Numbered from the stretch's first letter, positions 15,678-26,660 are shown. The stretch is 64,000 bases of DNA from Dolichospermum flos-aquae CCAP 1403/13F (GCF_012516395.1 NZ_CP051206.1:1842501-1906500), one strand, 5' to 3'. Notes: generated by a model from the letters alone, not told the origin. A program made the numbers and translations.

Positions 15678-17879
15678 TTATTTTCTGCTATCAACATACT
15701 TTTGCCACATTTGCTGATACGCATTCTCCATTTCCCGCGCAAATTTCTGACCATTCCATAGCGGTGATGTTTGTCTTGACTTTCGCAATTTCCACACAAT
15801 TTCTTGTCTTAATTTCTCATCCTTACCCAACTTCACACCCCACTCGACATACTCTTCATCACTCCAAGCTAAACCTTCAGTTACACCCACATTCATCATC
15901 ATTGTATAGCTGTTCCGGGCTGCAAATTGTTCCCCCACTCTTGTCACTATCGGTATACCCATCCATAATGTTTCCAAGGTTGTAGTTGCACCATTATAGG
16001 GATAGGTATCTAAGACGATATCTGCAATGGCTAGATTCGCCCGGTGTTCCATGTCTGTAGGTGCAGTGGGTAAAAACCTAAAACATTCTAAATCAAGTCC
16101 TTCCGCTTCAGCAAGGGGGGCAATAAAATTTTGCAGATCTTCATGATTGCTGCGAAAACTTTTCAGCAGAAAATAACTATTAGGAACTTGTTTGATAATT
16201 TGCATTTGTAACCGGATATTATCGGGATTACGTTTTAATCCAGTTTGAGAACTAAAATAAATAATTCCATCATTAGGAATATCTAAAGATTCTCTACTGA
16301 TAGTTGGTGTTCCCACAGTAAAGCCATCAATACCAATATAATTTTGCGGGAGTCGCCAAATCTTTTCTGTATAATAATCCTGTGCTGATTCTGGTAAAAC
16401 ATAGTTATCAGCAATAAAATAATCAACCCTCGGGAAACCAGTGGCATCATACCCTAACCAACTAACTTGAATCGGTGCGGGTTTCAAAGCTAAAATAACA
16501 CAATTACTATAGGAAGTTAAACTATCTAAATCAACTAAAATATCTATTTCATCTTCATTTATTTTATCTGTAACCGTCACTATGGGCGGGCATAATTGAT
16601 GAAAATGATCACCAAATTCGTTTTTATAAGCTTGTTGTTGTGGATCATAAATATTCTCTCTTAAAGAATATAAATGAATATCAAATTCTTGGCGATTATG
16701 ATATTTTAATAACCACCAAGCTAAATAACCGACAGAATGAGAAATAAAACACTCTGATACATAGCCTATCCTTAAAGGACGCGCACTCAAAGCAGGACGA
16801 GGTCTATTAAAACGCTGTTGATAAATGTTAATCTCTTGAGAATACTCTTTCCAGATCATTTTTTGACATAAAGCAGCTAATCCATTACGAATTAATCTAT
16901 TTTCATGGGGATTATCTTCCATGTATAGGAAAAAGTGACCAATGGCTAAGATATCAATCAAACTTTTGCTTTCTGTTTGATTGTTGACAAGATCAGATAA
17001 AAGTTGTTTATATTGTTCGTAAATCTGAACCGCTTGTTCTGGATAATCAAGAGAATATAAAAATCCTGTCAGTAAGAAGTGATTACCGAGAATTTCATTA
17101 ATTGGTTCTTGAGCAATTTCTAAATATTTGTTTGCCCAATCAATAGACTCTTTATGATAAGATCCTGATAGACTTTGCAGGGAAAAAATAATTTTGCCAA
17201 GACAAACTAAATTATTGGGTCTTAGGTGGTAGGCAATTTTCGCAAAATAAAGTGACATCTGGTAGTCGAAAAAATGACTATAGACATCAGCTTTATCTAT
17301 CAATAATTTAATAATAGTTTCAGAATTTATTAAATAGGGTATAAAGGCTTCTACTAATTTATCTATAAACGCAGGAGGATTAACTGGGTTAGGACGAAGC
17401 AACTTCTCAATCACTTGCACTAATAATTTCTCATCAAAAATAGGGGGTTCTATTAGTTCGGATATAATGGCAATTAATTGATTAACATTTGTTTGCAAAT
17501 CCTCAATTTCTAAATCAATATTTAGTTCAATTATTTTTAAAAGATTATTAATATGACCAGGAACAAATTCTCTAATGTGTTGACGAATTACCCAAGCCAG
17601 TTGAGATTGAGAATCTGTTTCCTGTTGTTGGGCAGCATTGAATAAAACTTCTGTTAATTGCAGTAGCCATTGTTCCGATTCTTCCTCTCCAAATTCTAGC
17701 AGTGGAGTCATCCAGACTATCTGGGCTTCTTCTTCTCTTCCTGCTAATAACAAAGCTAGTCCTAAATACCAATAATTAGTAACTTCCTGGGGATTCTCTG
17801 TAATATTTTGTTCATATTCTTGAATGCTTAATAAGCTTGGGGTAGTAGAAATTTGATTATTTAAGTTGGTGGTAATCAT
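15678..17879 (-). CDS. SPINDLY/OGT-like protein glycosyltransferase (GT41 type)
   Basis: A 733-residue protein. The first ~350 residues are helical TPR-like repeats (for example YLGLALLLAGREEEAQIVWMTPLLEFG and FLYSLDYPEQAVQIYEQYKQLL). From about residue 366 comes the OGT-type catalytic region: LRIGYVSECFISHSVGYLAWWLLKYH, ILVDLDSLTSYSNC, PAPIQVSWLGYDATGFPRVDYFIAD, IIYFSSQTGLKRNPD, DTYPYNGATTTLETLWMGIPIVT and FAARNSYTMM. This group transfers a sugar from a nucleotide donor to protein or polysaccharide acceptors in the cytoplasm. The usual SPINDLY signatures are present and no break is visible. It lies just outside the inverted repeat but probably belongs to the same glycan island. Confidence 0.85.
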   Translation of the reverse strand: MITTNLNNQISTTPSLLSIQEYEQNITENPQEVTNYWYLGLALLLAGREEEAQIVWMTPLLEFGEEESEQWLLQLTEVLFNAAQQQETDSQSQLAWVIRQHIREFVPGHINNLLKIIELNIDLEIEDLQTNVNQLIAIISELIEPPIFDEKLLVQVIEKLLRPNPVNPPAFIDKLVEAFIPYLINSETIIKLLIDKADVYSHFFDYQMSLYFAKIAYHLRPNNLVCLGKIIFSLQSLSGSYHKESIDWANKYLEIAQEPINEILGNHFLLTGFLYSLDYPEQAVQIYEQYKQLLSDLVNNQTESKSLIDILAIGHFFLYMEDNPHENRLIRNGLAALCQKMIWKEYSQEINIYQQRFNRPRPALSARPLRIGYVSECFISHSVGYLAWWLLKYHNRQEFDIHLYSLRENIYDPQQQAYKNEFGDHFHQLCPPIVTVTDKINEDEIDILVDLDSLTSYSNCVILALKPAPIQVSWLGYDATGFPRVDYFIADNYVLPESAQDYYTEKIWRLPQNYIGIDGFTVGTPTISRESLDIPNDGIIYFSSQTGLKRNPDNIRLQMQIIKQVPNSYFLLKSFRSNHEDLQNFIAPLAEAEGLDLECFRFLPTAPTDMEHRANLAIADIVLDTYPYNGATTTLETLWMGIPIVTRVGEQFAARNSYTMMMNVGVTEGLAWSDEEYVEWGVKLGKDEKLRQEIVWKLRKSRQTSPLWNGQKFAREMENAYQQMWQKYVDSRK

Positions 17880-18190
17880 TGAAAACTTTGAAAGGATGAA
17901 TACACAAGTCTAAGAGGTTGTTTGAAAACTTTTTCGTGTGAGATCTGATCCCCCTAAATCCCCCTTGAAAAGGGGGACTTTGAGAAATTTAGCCCCCCTT
18001 TGTAAGGGGGGTTGGGGGGATCTCGATTAATTCTGATACTTTTCAAACATCCTCTAAATTAATATTAGTTTTGGCCGTTAGAAACATAAATCAACATCAA
18101 AAGCAGGGATTAACACCGTTAACCCCTACAATATGTGAAAAAATCCGACAAAAAGATCCGATATCATTCGCAAAAATAAAGTTGAATACT
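17880..18190. other. Intergenic region with palindromic repeat
   Basis: It contains the common cyanobacterial GATCCCCC repeat at 17947-18022. No gene is seen. The pilin gene ends just after it on the minus strand. Confidence 0.6.
17947..18022. repeat. GATCCCCC-type palindromic repeat
   Basis: It starts GATCCCCCTAAATCCCCC, ends GGTTGGGGGGATC, and has inner CCCCTT/AAGGGG pairing, so it folds into nested hairpins. Only one full copy was seen in this window. Confidence 0.75.
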
Positions 18191-18739
18191 TTATTTCATG
18201 TTGATATTAGGAGTAGCACAGGAGGCCGCAGTGGTATTCAGGGTAAGTGTGGGAGCAGCGCCAGTAGGTGCAGTTGTCATACAAGCAACAGTGTCTGTTA
18301 GCCCATTATTATTTCCACCTAGGATAACTACACCACCAGCATAAGCTCTAAGAGAGTTTGACTCATTATTTACAGGTCTTGCAGTAAAAGTAGTATTGGT
18401 TGCGCCATTATCTGTTATATTATAATAATAGTAGAAATTACCACTAGTATCAGTTGCCACAGTAGTTGGAACATTGATTTGTAGACTCGCAGTAGCAGCA
18501 GCAAATTGAGTATTTTCCATCCGGTAAGACTGTTGCGCTCTGTTGACTGCACCAACAAAGCTTTTTGCTTCCGCTTGTCTAGCTTTTCCTGCTTGGCTGA
18601 GGAAAGAAGGTAGAGCAATAGCGGATAGAATACCGATGATGATAATAACAACTAACAGTTCAATAAGGGTGAAACCTTCGCTATCTTTCTTTTTGCTGAG
18701 GATTTGTTGGATGAATTTGGCTTTTAGTTCGGTTTTCAT
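18191..18739 (-). CDS. Type IV pilin-like protein (prepilin)
   Basis: A 182-residue prepilin. A basic leader of 22 residues ends with EG, then the class III signal FTLIELLVVIIIIGILSAIALPSFL with Glu at +5. The prepilin peptidase would cut after Gly22 and methylate Phe. The mature region has a helical shaft (KARQAEAKSFVGAVNRAQQSYR) and a Gly/Thr/Asn-rich globular head with two cysteines (VACMT and ASCATP), a likely disulfide. Cyanobacterial PilA-type pilins have this size and build pili for motility and DNA uptake, or minor pilus components. It is monocistronic. Whether it is the major pilin cannot be told. Confidence 0.9.
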   Translation of the reverse strand: MKTELKAKFIQQILSKKKDSEGFTLIELLVVIIIIGILSAIALPSFLSQAGKARQAEAKSFVGAVNRAQQSYRMENTQFAAATASLQINVPTTVATDTSGNFYYYYNITDNGATNTTFTARPVNNESNSLRAYAGGVVILGGNNNGLTDTVACMTTAPTGAAPTLTLNTTAASCATPNINMK

Positions 18740-19079
18740 AGGATTTTTCCCTGATTTGGACTATTGTTCGTTTCTTGATGGAAATAACTTACCCCATTCC
18801 GATCAATTTCATATCACTTCCAGGAAAAAACTTTTTTCCCATCTGTTCAACAGTTCTAACTGGGGGTTAAAAATAGGCTAAAATCCTTATATAGACGTAC
18901 TTTCACTATCTAGAAGCTGAAAATAGACATGGCTACTATCCCTCGTTCCCTAGCTCTACCGGGGAATAGACTCCAAAAAGCTGTGGCTCTACTATACTTG
19001 ATTCGAGGCAGAGCCTCACATCTACATTCCCAGTCAGAGACTGGGAACGAGTTGAATATACCCAGTTCTGAATTTCCCC
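18740..19079. other. Divergent intergenic region pilin / ABC permease
   Basis: About 340 bases. 18940-19050 holds a dispersed repeat with CTCGTTCCC-type and ATTCCCAGTCAGAGACTGGG palindromic parts. An open frame at 18929-19258 arises from this repeat and overlaps the permease start; I do not support it as a gene. Confidence 0.5.
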
Positions 19080-19970
19080 ATGACGATTATAAAAAAGCAA
19101 TTACCAAATTTCTGGAAATTTACGAAAAATCCGAGCCTATCCCAGCGATTAATGCTAATTGGGATGGGTATGACCCTATTTTTCATCTTCTTAGCCTTTT
19201 TTGCTCCTGTTTTCCAAAGTTGGGGATGGTTGCAAAACCCCAGAGAGTTTCTCTCTAACCCTATTCATGAACCACCTTCGGCCAAACATTGGTTTGGCAC
19301 AAGTCGTTTGGGTTATGATGTCTTTTCTCGCAGTGTGTTTGGTGTACAAGCCGCGCTGCAAGTTGTGACTTTAGCGACATCATTGAGCATGATCATCGGT
19401 GTACCTTTGGGCATGGTCAGCGGTTATTTGGGGGGAAAATTGGATAAAGCCCTATTATTTCTTATGGATAGTATTTATACTTTACCAGGTTTATTACTGT
19501 CAGTAACATTGGCTTTTGTCGTGGGACGAGGAATCTTAAATGCAGCGATCGCTATTAGTATAGCTTACGTTCCCCAATATTATCGCGTTGTCCGTAACCA
19601 CACTGTCAGCGTCAAAACTGAAGTATATATAGAAGCTGCACAAGCCATGGGTGCTTCTACCTGGGTTGTCTTATCAAGGTATCTATTTTTCAATGTTATT
19701 CAAAGCGTCCCCGTCCTCTTTACCCTCAACGCCGCAGATGCCATCTTAGTTTTAGGCGGGTTAGGATTTTTAGGGTTAGGATTACCCGAAGACGTGCCAG
19801 AATGGGGATATGATTTAAAACAAGCTCTAGAAGCACTACCTACAGGCATTTGGTGGACTACCCTGTTTCCTGGTTTAGCAATGACAACTTTGGTGGTAGG
19901 GTTATCACTACTTGGTGAGGGGTTGAATGAATTTGTCAATCCTCGTCTAAGAAGAGAAAATAGGCAATAG
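19080..19970 (+). CDS. ABC transporter permease, DppC/OppC type
   Basis: A 296-residue inner-membrane permease with about six transmembrane segments (MLIGMGMTLFFIFLAFFAPVF, then LATSLSMIIGVPLGMVSGYLG, LLFLMDSIYTLPGLLLSVTLAFVVG, and others). The EAA cytoplasmic loop is EAAQAMGASTWVVLSRYLFFNVIQS, which contacts the ATPase. The N-terminal motif HWFGTSRLGYDVFSRSVFG is typical of the second permease of peptide/nickel importers. No other ABC component lies beside it, as is common for scattered cyanobacterial peptide-transporter genes. The ligand is unknown. No clear Shine-Dalgarno precedes the ATG. Confidence 0.85.
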   Translation: MTIIKKQLPNFWKFTKNPSLSQRLMLIGMGMTLFFIFLAFFAPVFQSWGWLQNPREFLSNPIHEPPSAKHWFGTSRLGYDVFSRSVFGVQAALQVVTLATSLSMIIGVPLGMVSGYLGGKLDKALLFLMDSIYTLPGLLLSVTLAFVVGRGILNAAIAISIAYVPQYYRVVRNHTVSVKTEVYIEAAQAMGASTWVVLSRYLFFNVIQSVPVLFTLNAADAILVLGGLGFLGLGLPEDVPEWGYDLKQALEALPTGIWWTTLFPGLAMTTLVVGLSLLGEGLNEFVNPRLRRENRQ

Positions 19971-19980
19971 TCAGTTGTCA

Positions 19981-20053
19981 GTAGGGGCGAAGCATTTGGA
20001 AGATAAATTATCGGTCATTGCCAAAAATAGTTCTCCAAATGCTTCGCCCGTAC
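19981..20053. repeat. 73-bp repeat with GGGCGAAGCATTTGG ends (copy A)
   Basis: The ends GTAGGGGCGAAGCATTTGG and CCAAATGCTTCGCCCGTAC are inverted repeats around a unique core. Copies are at 22649-22721 (opposite orientation) and 50977-51049 (same orientation); one with a different core is at 26341-26408. Confidence 0.9.
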
Positions 20054-20103
20054 AGTTGTTAGTTGTCAACCAACAAAAATTTAATTATTACTGAGAGAGT
20101 TTT

Positions 20104-20259
20104 GTGAACGATAATATTACTTTAATTGCGGCTGCTACAGGTGGATTTATGGTTTCTCTAGCCTTATCTGGTATTTTAAAAGGTGCGCCAATCGCAAATT
20201 GGCAACAGGCACATAATAATTTACACCCCATTGTCAACGTGCAAATTATAAGAGACTAG
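20104..20259 (+). CDS. Small hydrophobic protein, possibly cut short by the TnpB element
   Basis: A 51-residue frame from GTG at 20104, preceded by GAGAG. It starts NDNITLIAAATGGFMVSLALSGILKGAPI (one probable membrane helix) and then QQAHNNLHPIVNVQIIRD. Its stop codon TAG lies where the left end of the TnpB-type element appears to begin, near 20255-20265. The last residues may therefore come from the junction. No family is recognised. The membrane helix and the Shine-Dalgarno support a real gene; the C-terminus may not be native. Confidence 0.45.
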   Translation: MNDNITLIAAATGGFMVSLALSGILKGAPIANWQQAHNNLHPIVNVQIIRD

Positions 20260-20474
20260 GCTGAAAACCCTTGAAGTTGAGTTTTGGAGCGTGGTGGTCA
20301 GTGAGCAGTTCGGCAAGCTCACTGTAACACTTGTCGAACTGCGGAAAAACTCAACTGTCCTTTAGGCAAGGGATGAAAGCCAGATAGAGGCTTCAGCCTC
20401 CACAGAAAATTTTTCCTCTTGACAAGATTATGTTCCGTGCGTTAGCATAGCTTCGTGGTGTTTAGGTCGAAACC

Positions 20475-21701
20475 ATGATAATTTACGAGTTCAAAGTCAA
20501 AGGAAAAGATAAGCAATATCGCGCAATAGATGAGGCTATTCGTGCATCTCAGTTCATCCAAAATAAATGTTTAAGATATTGGATGGATAACAAAGGTGCG
20601 ACGAAATATGATCTCAATAAATATTGCGCGATTTTGGCATCTGAATTTCCTTTTGCGGATGAACTTAATTCAATGGCAAGACAATCTGCTGCGGAACGTT
20701 CTTGGAGTGCAATAGCTCGGTTTTACGATAATTGCAAAAAGAAAGTTAAGGGTAAGAAGGGATTTCCAAAATTCAAAAAGAATTGCCGTTCAGTTGAGTA
20801 CAAAGTTACCGGCTGGAAGTTATCCGAAACCAGAAAAGCAATTACTTTCTCTGACAAGAAAGGTATAGGTACTCTGAAATTAAAAGGTACTTACGATCTT
20901 AATTTTTATGATATCAAACAAATTAAGCGAGTTCGTTTAGTCCGTCGGGCTGATGGATATTATGCTCAATTTGCAATTGATGTCAAAATTAGAATTGAAT
21001 CTCAACCAACGAATCAAATAGTTGGCTTAGATGTGGGCTTAAAATATTTCATTGCCGATTCAAAAGGTAATGTAGAGCCTGCTCCACAATTCTATAGAAA
21101 GTCAGAAAAGCAATTAAGTCGAGCTAATCGCCAGAAATCCAAGAAGTTCAGCAGAGATAAGAAGAAAGCTAAACAACCACAATCCAAGAACTATTTAAAA
21201 GCTAAAAATAGGTATGCCCGTAAACATTTAAGAGTAAGTAGGCAGCGAAAAGAATATTGCAAGAGATTAGCATATTCCGTGATCCAATCTAACGATTTGG
21301 TAGCTTACGAAGACTTAAATATTAAAGGCATGGCGAGAAACCGACATTTAGCTAAATCAATCTCTGATGCTGGCTGGGCAACTTTTCGGCAATGGTTAGA
21401 ATATTTTGGACTCAAATATGGGAAGGTAACAGTTGCTGTTCCTCCCCATAATACTTCTCAAAATTGTGCTAATTGTGGTCAAAAAGTCAAAAAATCCCTA
21501 TCAACTAGAACCCATAATTGTCATCATTGCGGGTTTGTAGAAGATAGAGATATTAACGCCAGTATCAACATCCTAAGATTAGGATTAACTACGGTAGGGC
21601 ATACCGGAAGCTACGCTACAGGAGATTTGCCCTCTTGGGCGATTGGTGCAAACCTGTCGTCTAACGGCGAGTCTGTGAATGTAGAATCCCCGCGTCTTTA
21701 G
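20475..21701 (+). CDS. tnpB: RNA-guided endonuclease TnpB
   Basis: A 408-residue TnpB, the compact ancestor of Cas12 nucleases, which uses an omega RNA from the element's right end to cut the donor site and keep the element in the genome. The helix-turn-helix/REC-like N-terminus includes ASQFIQNKCLRYWMD. The RuvC-like domain has Asp in IVGLDVGLKYFI (about residue 185), Glu in VAYEDLNIKGMARN (about 279) and the last Asp in EDRDINASINILRLG (about 358). The zinc finger is CANCGQ and CHHCGF. All three catalytic acids are present, so it is probably active. The start ATG follows a typical leader. There is no adjacent tnpA. Confidence 0.9.
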   Translation: MIIYEFKVKGKDKQYRAIDEAIRASQFIQNKCLRYWMDNKGATKYDLNKYCAILASEFPFADELNSMARQSAAERSWSAIARFYDNCKKKVKGKKGFPKFKKNCRSVEYKVTGWKLSETRKAITFSDKKGIGTLKLKGTYDLNFYDIKQIKRVRLVRRADGYYAQFAIDVKIRIESQPTNQIVGLDVGLKYFIADSKGNVEPAPQFYRKSEKQLSRANRQKSKKFSRDKKKAKQPQSKNYLKAKNRYARKHLRVSRQRKEYCKRLAYSVIQSNDLVAYEDLNIKGMARNRHLAKSISDAGWATFRQWLEYFGLKYGKVTVAVPPHNTSQNCANCGQKVKKSLSTRTHNCHHCGFVEDRDINASINILRLGLTTVGHTGSYATGDLPSWAIGANLSSNGESVNVESPRL

Positions 21702-21722
21702 ACCGGGGAGTGTCAACAGTAA
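21590..21722 (+). ncRNA. Putative omega RNA (reRNA) of the TnpB element
   Basis: In this family the guide RNA overlaps the 3' end of tnpB and extends to the right end, with its guide taken from flanking DNA after the hairpin. Here the GC-rich hairpin at 21690-21710 and the following GAGTGTCAAC fit that position. The 5' limit is a guess. The guide would be the roughly 16-20 bases after about 21720. Confidence 0.45.
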
Positions 21723-21742
21723 AAATAAAATAAATTAAAATT

Positions 21743-22630
21743 ATGCAGCAAGTAATTGGTATTGATTTAGGGGGAACTGCGATTAAACTTGGTCGGTTCA
21801 CAGCAGATGGTAATTGTTTGCAATCTTTATCTGTGGATACTCCCCAACCCGCAACACCAGAGGCTGTATTATTTACAATAGTAGATGCAATATCACAAAT
21901 TGACCCCAATAATGAAAGTGTCGCTATCGGTTTAGGTACTCCTGGTCCTGCTGATGCTGCGGGAAGAATTGCGAAAGTTGCCATTAATCTAGTAGGATGG
22001 CATGATGTCCCCCTAGCAGATTGGTTAGAAGCCAAAACCGGTAAACCGACAATTTTGGCTAATGATGCTAACTGTGCAGGTTTAGGAGAAGCTTGGTTAG
22101 GTGCAGGCCGAAATTTCCCCAATTTGATTTTACTAACTTTGGGGACTGGCGTTGGTGGGGCAATTATTCTTGATGGTAAATTATTTGTCGGACATCAAGG
22201 TGCAGCAGCAGAATTAGGTTTAATTACCTTAAATCCTGATGGACCAATGTGTAATAGTGGCAATCAAGGCTCATTAGAACAGCATACTTCAATCTCTGCT
22301 ATCCGTCGCCGCACAGGCAAAGAACCAGCAGAATTAGGCGCACTTGCCCAAGCTGGAGATATAGAAGCCTTGACTTTTTGGCAAGAATATGGTAAGGACT
22401 TAGGAATTGGTTTAACCAGTTTACTCTATGTGCTGACACCCCAAGCAATTATTATTGGTGGTGGTGTCAGTGGGAGTTTTGAATTTTTCTTACCTGCATT
22501 AACAGCAGAAATCGAAAAACGAGTTTTACCAACTTCCCGCGCAGGTTTGCAAATTCTCCCCGCAGAATTAGGAAATACAGCGGGAATGGTAGGCGCTGCT
22601 AAGTTAGCATTGGAAATAGGTAATTGGTAA
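21743..22630 (+). CDS. ROK family sugar kinase (glucokinase-like)
   Basis: A 295-residue kinase using ATP to phosphorylate glucose or a related sugar. The phosphate-binding motif is GIDLGGTAIKLGRF at the N-terminus. The catalytic region ILANDANCAGLGEAWLGAG holds the conserved Asn-Asp. The second phosphate motif LTLGTGVGGAIILDGKL and the HQGAAAELGLITLNPDG segment follow. The usual ROK zinc motif (CxCGxxGC) is reduced to CNSGNQGSLEQHTS, as in other cyanobacterial members. The gene begins just 21 bases after the TnpB element, so its original promoter may have been displaced. Confidence 0.88.
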   Translation: MQQVIGIDLGGTAIKLGRFTADGNCLQSLSVDTPQPATPEAVLFTIVDAISQIDPNNESVAIGLGTPGPADAAGRIAKVAINLVGWHDVPLADWLEAKTGKPTILANDANCAGLGEAWLGAGRNFPNLILLTLGTGVGGAIILDGKLFVGHQGAAAELGLITLNPDGPMCNSGNQGSLEQHTSISAIRRRTGKEPAELGALAQAGDIEALTFWQEYGKDLGIGLTSLLYVLTPQAIIIGGGVSGSFEFFLPALTAEIEKRVLPTSRAGLQILPAELGNTAGMVGAAKLALEIGNW

Positions 22631-22648
22631 TGGGGAAAACCGACAACT

Positions 22649-22721
22649 GTAGGGGCGAAGCATTTGCAGAACTATTTTTGGCAATGACCGATAATTTATC
22701 TTCCAAATGCTTCGCCCCTAC
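22649..22721. repeat. 73-bp repeat (copy B, inverted)
   Basis: Close to the exact reverse complement of copy A at 19981-20053. It sits between the convergent ROK kinase and pyrG genes. Confidence 0.9.
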
Positions 22722-22734
22722 CGACAACTGACAA

Positions 22735-24396
<1,662 letters not shown>

Positions 24397-24591
24397 CTAA
24401 ATATAGATTTTGCTCCCGCAGGAGAATTTGTGTAGACGATTTTCGAGGCTTGTTTGGAGGATGAATTTTGCCCAATAACTCCACGTCCCAACCTTTTTGG
24501 CCAATGTACTGCCATTTCCACATCATTTATGTTTGACTCCATCTTGGCCATTGTGCCACAGTCCCTATTCTGAAATTTTCTGTGTTTGTCC

Positions 24592-26340
24592 ATGAAAAAA
24601 CTTTTAGGATTAGTATTATTTAATTTTTTAGTCACCTCCTCAGTTGCGTTAGCACAAGAACCACTTTTAGTAGTTTTTCCCCCGACAAACTACCAAACCA
24701 GCACAGAAAAAATATTTTTTATCGGTACAGCGCCCCCCGACGGGCAAGTTTTAATTAATGGTAAGCTCGTTAACCGTAGCAAAGCCGGGCATTTTTCCCC
24801 CAGTTTTCCCTTACAGTTAGGAGAAAATATATTTAAAGTTCGTTACCAAAATCAAGAACGAGAGATTAAGATCATCAGGGTATCTACTCAACCTGAGTTA
24901 CCTCAAGGGTTAGGCTTTGCTAAGGATTCCTTGACTCCTGCTGCTGATATTGCCAGATTACCAGGAGAATTAATTTGTTTTAGTGCAGTTGCACCACCTC
25001 AAGCTACTGTCTCAGTCAATCTGGTAAATCAAAATATTGCCCTTTTACCCCAGCCTTCACTGGCACAATTACCTCCAAATTCAAGTGTTTTGACGGGGTT
25101 AAATCAGCCTAATCTTTCTATTCTTACCAAATACCAAGGTTGTACAACAGTCGCAAATGCTGCTGATTTAGGAAAACCTCAATTTAATTTACAACTGAAT
25201 GATCAAAGAATAACTCAAACTGGTTTAGGAAAAATCGAAATTCTCGCGCCCACACAATTAGCAGTTGCGGAAATTGCATCAGAATCAGGCGTTACTCGCA
25301 CGGGACCTAGTACCGATTATTCACGACTGACACCATTGCCAAAGGGAACTATGGCAAGTGTTACGGGAAAAGAAGGTGAATGGTTGCGCTTAGACTATGG
25401 GGCTTGGATTAATAGCAACGAAACTACAATTATATCAGGTGCGGTTGCACCACAGACGGTGATTCGGAGTGTCGGCTATCGGCAATTGGCTGAAGCGACA
25501 GAGATGCGTTTTCCTTTGGAAAGTGCTGTGCCGGTGAGTGTGGAACAGGGAAATAACTCCTTTATTCTCACCCTCTACAATACCACTGCTCAAACAGACA
25601 CAATTCGTCTAGATGATGACCCCCTGATTTCTCGCCTAGATTGGCAACAGGTAAGCCCCACACAGATCAAATATACTTTTAACCTCAAAAACCTCCAACA
25701 GTGGGGCTATAAGCTGAGGTATGACAATACAACTTTGGTTTTAACTTTACGTCATCCACCCCAGCTTAAAAATAGTAAACGCCTACCTTTATCTGGCATC
25801 AAAATTGTACTTGATCCAGGACATGGAGGTAAAGAATCTGGCGCTAGTGGACCAACTGGGTATTTAGAAAAAGATGTGAATTTGATAATTTCTCAATTGC
25901 TGCGAGATGAGTTGGTGAAGCGCGGTGCTAAAGTAGTGATGACCAGAGAAGATGATCGTGATGTTTCATTAGTCGAACGTCAGGAAATAATTAATAAAGA
26001 AGAACCTGCGATCGCTCTTTCCATTCATCATAACTCTTTACCGGATAATGGTGATGCGGAAAAAACTAAAGGCTTTGGTACTTTTTGGTATCATCCTCAA
26101 TCACACAGCCTCGCAGTATTTTTACAAAATTACGTAGTTAAAAAACTTGGTAAACCTTCCTACGGTGTATTTTGGAATAATTTAGCCCTGACTCGTCCTA
26201 GTGCTGCACCGGCGGTATTATTGGAATTGGGTTTTATGAGTAGTCCTTATGAGTTTGAGGAAATAGTTAATCCTCAAGCACAGAAGAAAATGGCTAATAT
26301 TTTAGCTGACGGGATAACTAAGTGGTTTAAAATAAAGTAA
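24592..26340 (+). CDS. N-acetylmuramoyl-L-alanine amidase with AMIN domain (AmiC-like)
   Basis: A 582-residue exported amidase. The signal peptide is MKKLLGLVLFNFLVTSSVALAQ. Next comes an Ig-like region, then an SH3-like domain at about residues 225-282 (RTGPSTDYSRLTPLPKG, WLRLDYGAWI). An AMIN domain at about 290-395 (RQLAEATEMRFPLESAVPVSVEQ) targets the cell wall or septum. The C-terminal Amidase_3 domain has zinc ligands in VLDPGHGGKESGA, a Glu in GPTGYLEKDVNL, His in SIHHNSLPD and Glu in VLLELGFMSSP. It cleaves peptide from glycan in peptidoglycan; in filamentous cyanobacteria AmiC drills septal nanopores for cell-cell communication. That cell-joining role is inference here. The ATG at 24592 was chosen over an in-frame TTG two codons earlier. 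Confidence 0.9.
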   Translation: MKKLLGLVLFNFLVTSSVALAQEPLLVVFPPTNYQTSTEKIFFIGTAPPDGQVLINGKLVNRSKAGHFSPSFPLQLGENIFKVRYQNQEREIKIIRVSTQPELPQGLGFAKDSLTPAADIARLPGELICFSAVAPPQATVSVNLVNQNIALLPQPSLAQLPPNSSVLTGLNQPNLSILTKYQGCTTVANAADLGKPQFNLQLNDQRITQTGLGKIEILAPTQLAVAEIASESGVTRTGPSTDYSRLTPLPKGTMASVTGKEGEWLRLDYGAWINSNETTIISGAVAPQTVIRSVGYRQLAEATEMRFPLESAVPVSVEQGNNSFILTLYNTTAQTDTIRLDDDPLISRLDWQQVSPTQIKYTFNLKNLQQWGYKLRYDNTTLVLTLRHPPQLKNSKRLPLSGIKIVLDPGHGGKESGASGPTGYLEKDVNLIISQLLRDELVKRGAKVVMTREDDRDVSLVERQEIINKEEPAIALSIHHNSLPDNGDAEKTKGFGTFWYHPQSHSLAVFLQNYVVKKLGKPSYGVFWNNLALTRPSAAPAVLLELGFMSSPYEFEEIVNPQAQKKMANILADGITKWFKIK

Positions 26341-26408
26341 GGGCGAAGCATTCGGAAAATATCCTTTGAGAAAAACCAATAATTGATTGCCCGAATGCTT
26401 CGCCCCTA
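26341..26408. repeat. Repeat with GGGCGAAGCATTCGG ends (copy C, different core)
   Basis: The ends GGGCGAAGCATTCGG and CCGAATGCTTCGCCC match the 73-bp family, but the core is unrelated to copies A, B and D. It begins at the base after the amidase stop codon. Confidence 0.85.
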
Positions 26409-26660
26409 CTCTTAGGTACTTGTTATGCCAAACTATTATTTATATTCATTAAACAATATTAAAGGATGTATCAATAAATGTCTAAAAGTGCTGTAAAAGT
26501 TGACATATGAAGAATATTTGTTATTAACTATAGATACAATGCAGATTGTTTGTAGATAAAATTAGTCCTATGACTGGTAAAAGAGATATTAAAGTTCGAA
26601 CTGACGTACAATACTGGAATTGACTAATATTAAGCCACGCCAAGTTAAAAACAGTATCTT
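26341..26660. other. Intergenic region with repeat, upstream of glyS
   Basis: The first 68 bases are a GGGCGAAGCATTCGG repeat directly after the amidase stop. The remaining ~250 bases are AT-rich with no gene or clear promoter. Confidence 0.5.

Larger units (their letters stand above)
20255..21722 (+). mobile_element. IS200/IS605-type element with tnpB only (IS1341-like)
   Basis: It contains tnpB (20475-21701) without a tnpA Y1 transposase. The right end has the usual imperfect hairpin CCCCGCGTCTTTAGACCGGGG (21690-21710) followed by AGTGTCAAC. The left end carries pairing GTTGAGTTTT / AAAACTCAAC around a segment with AGTTCGGCAAGCTCACTG-type repeats (about 20278-20352), as if a small repeat had inserted in the end structure. 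Such elements need TnpA in trans to move. Exact left boundary is uncertain. Confidence 0.65.

Noticed and set aside
18929-19258. Open frame of 109 codons ahead of the ABC permease
   Set aside because: It starts inside a dispersed repeat and runs out of frame over the permease start. The permease frame has clear family motifs.
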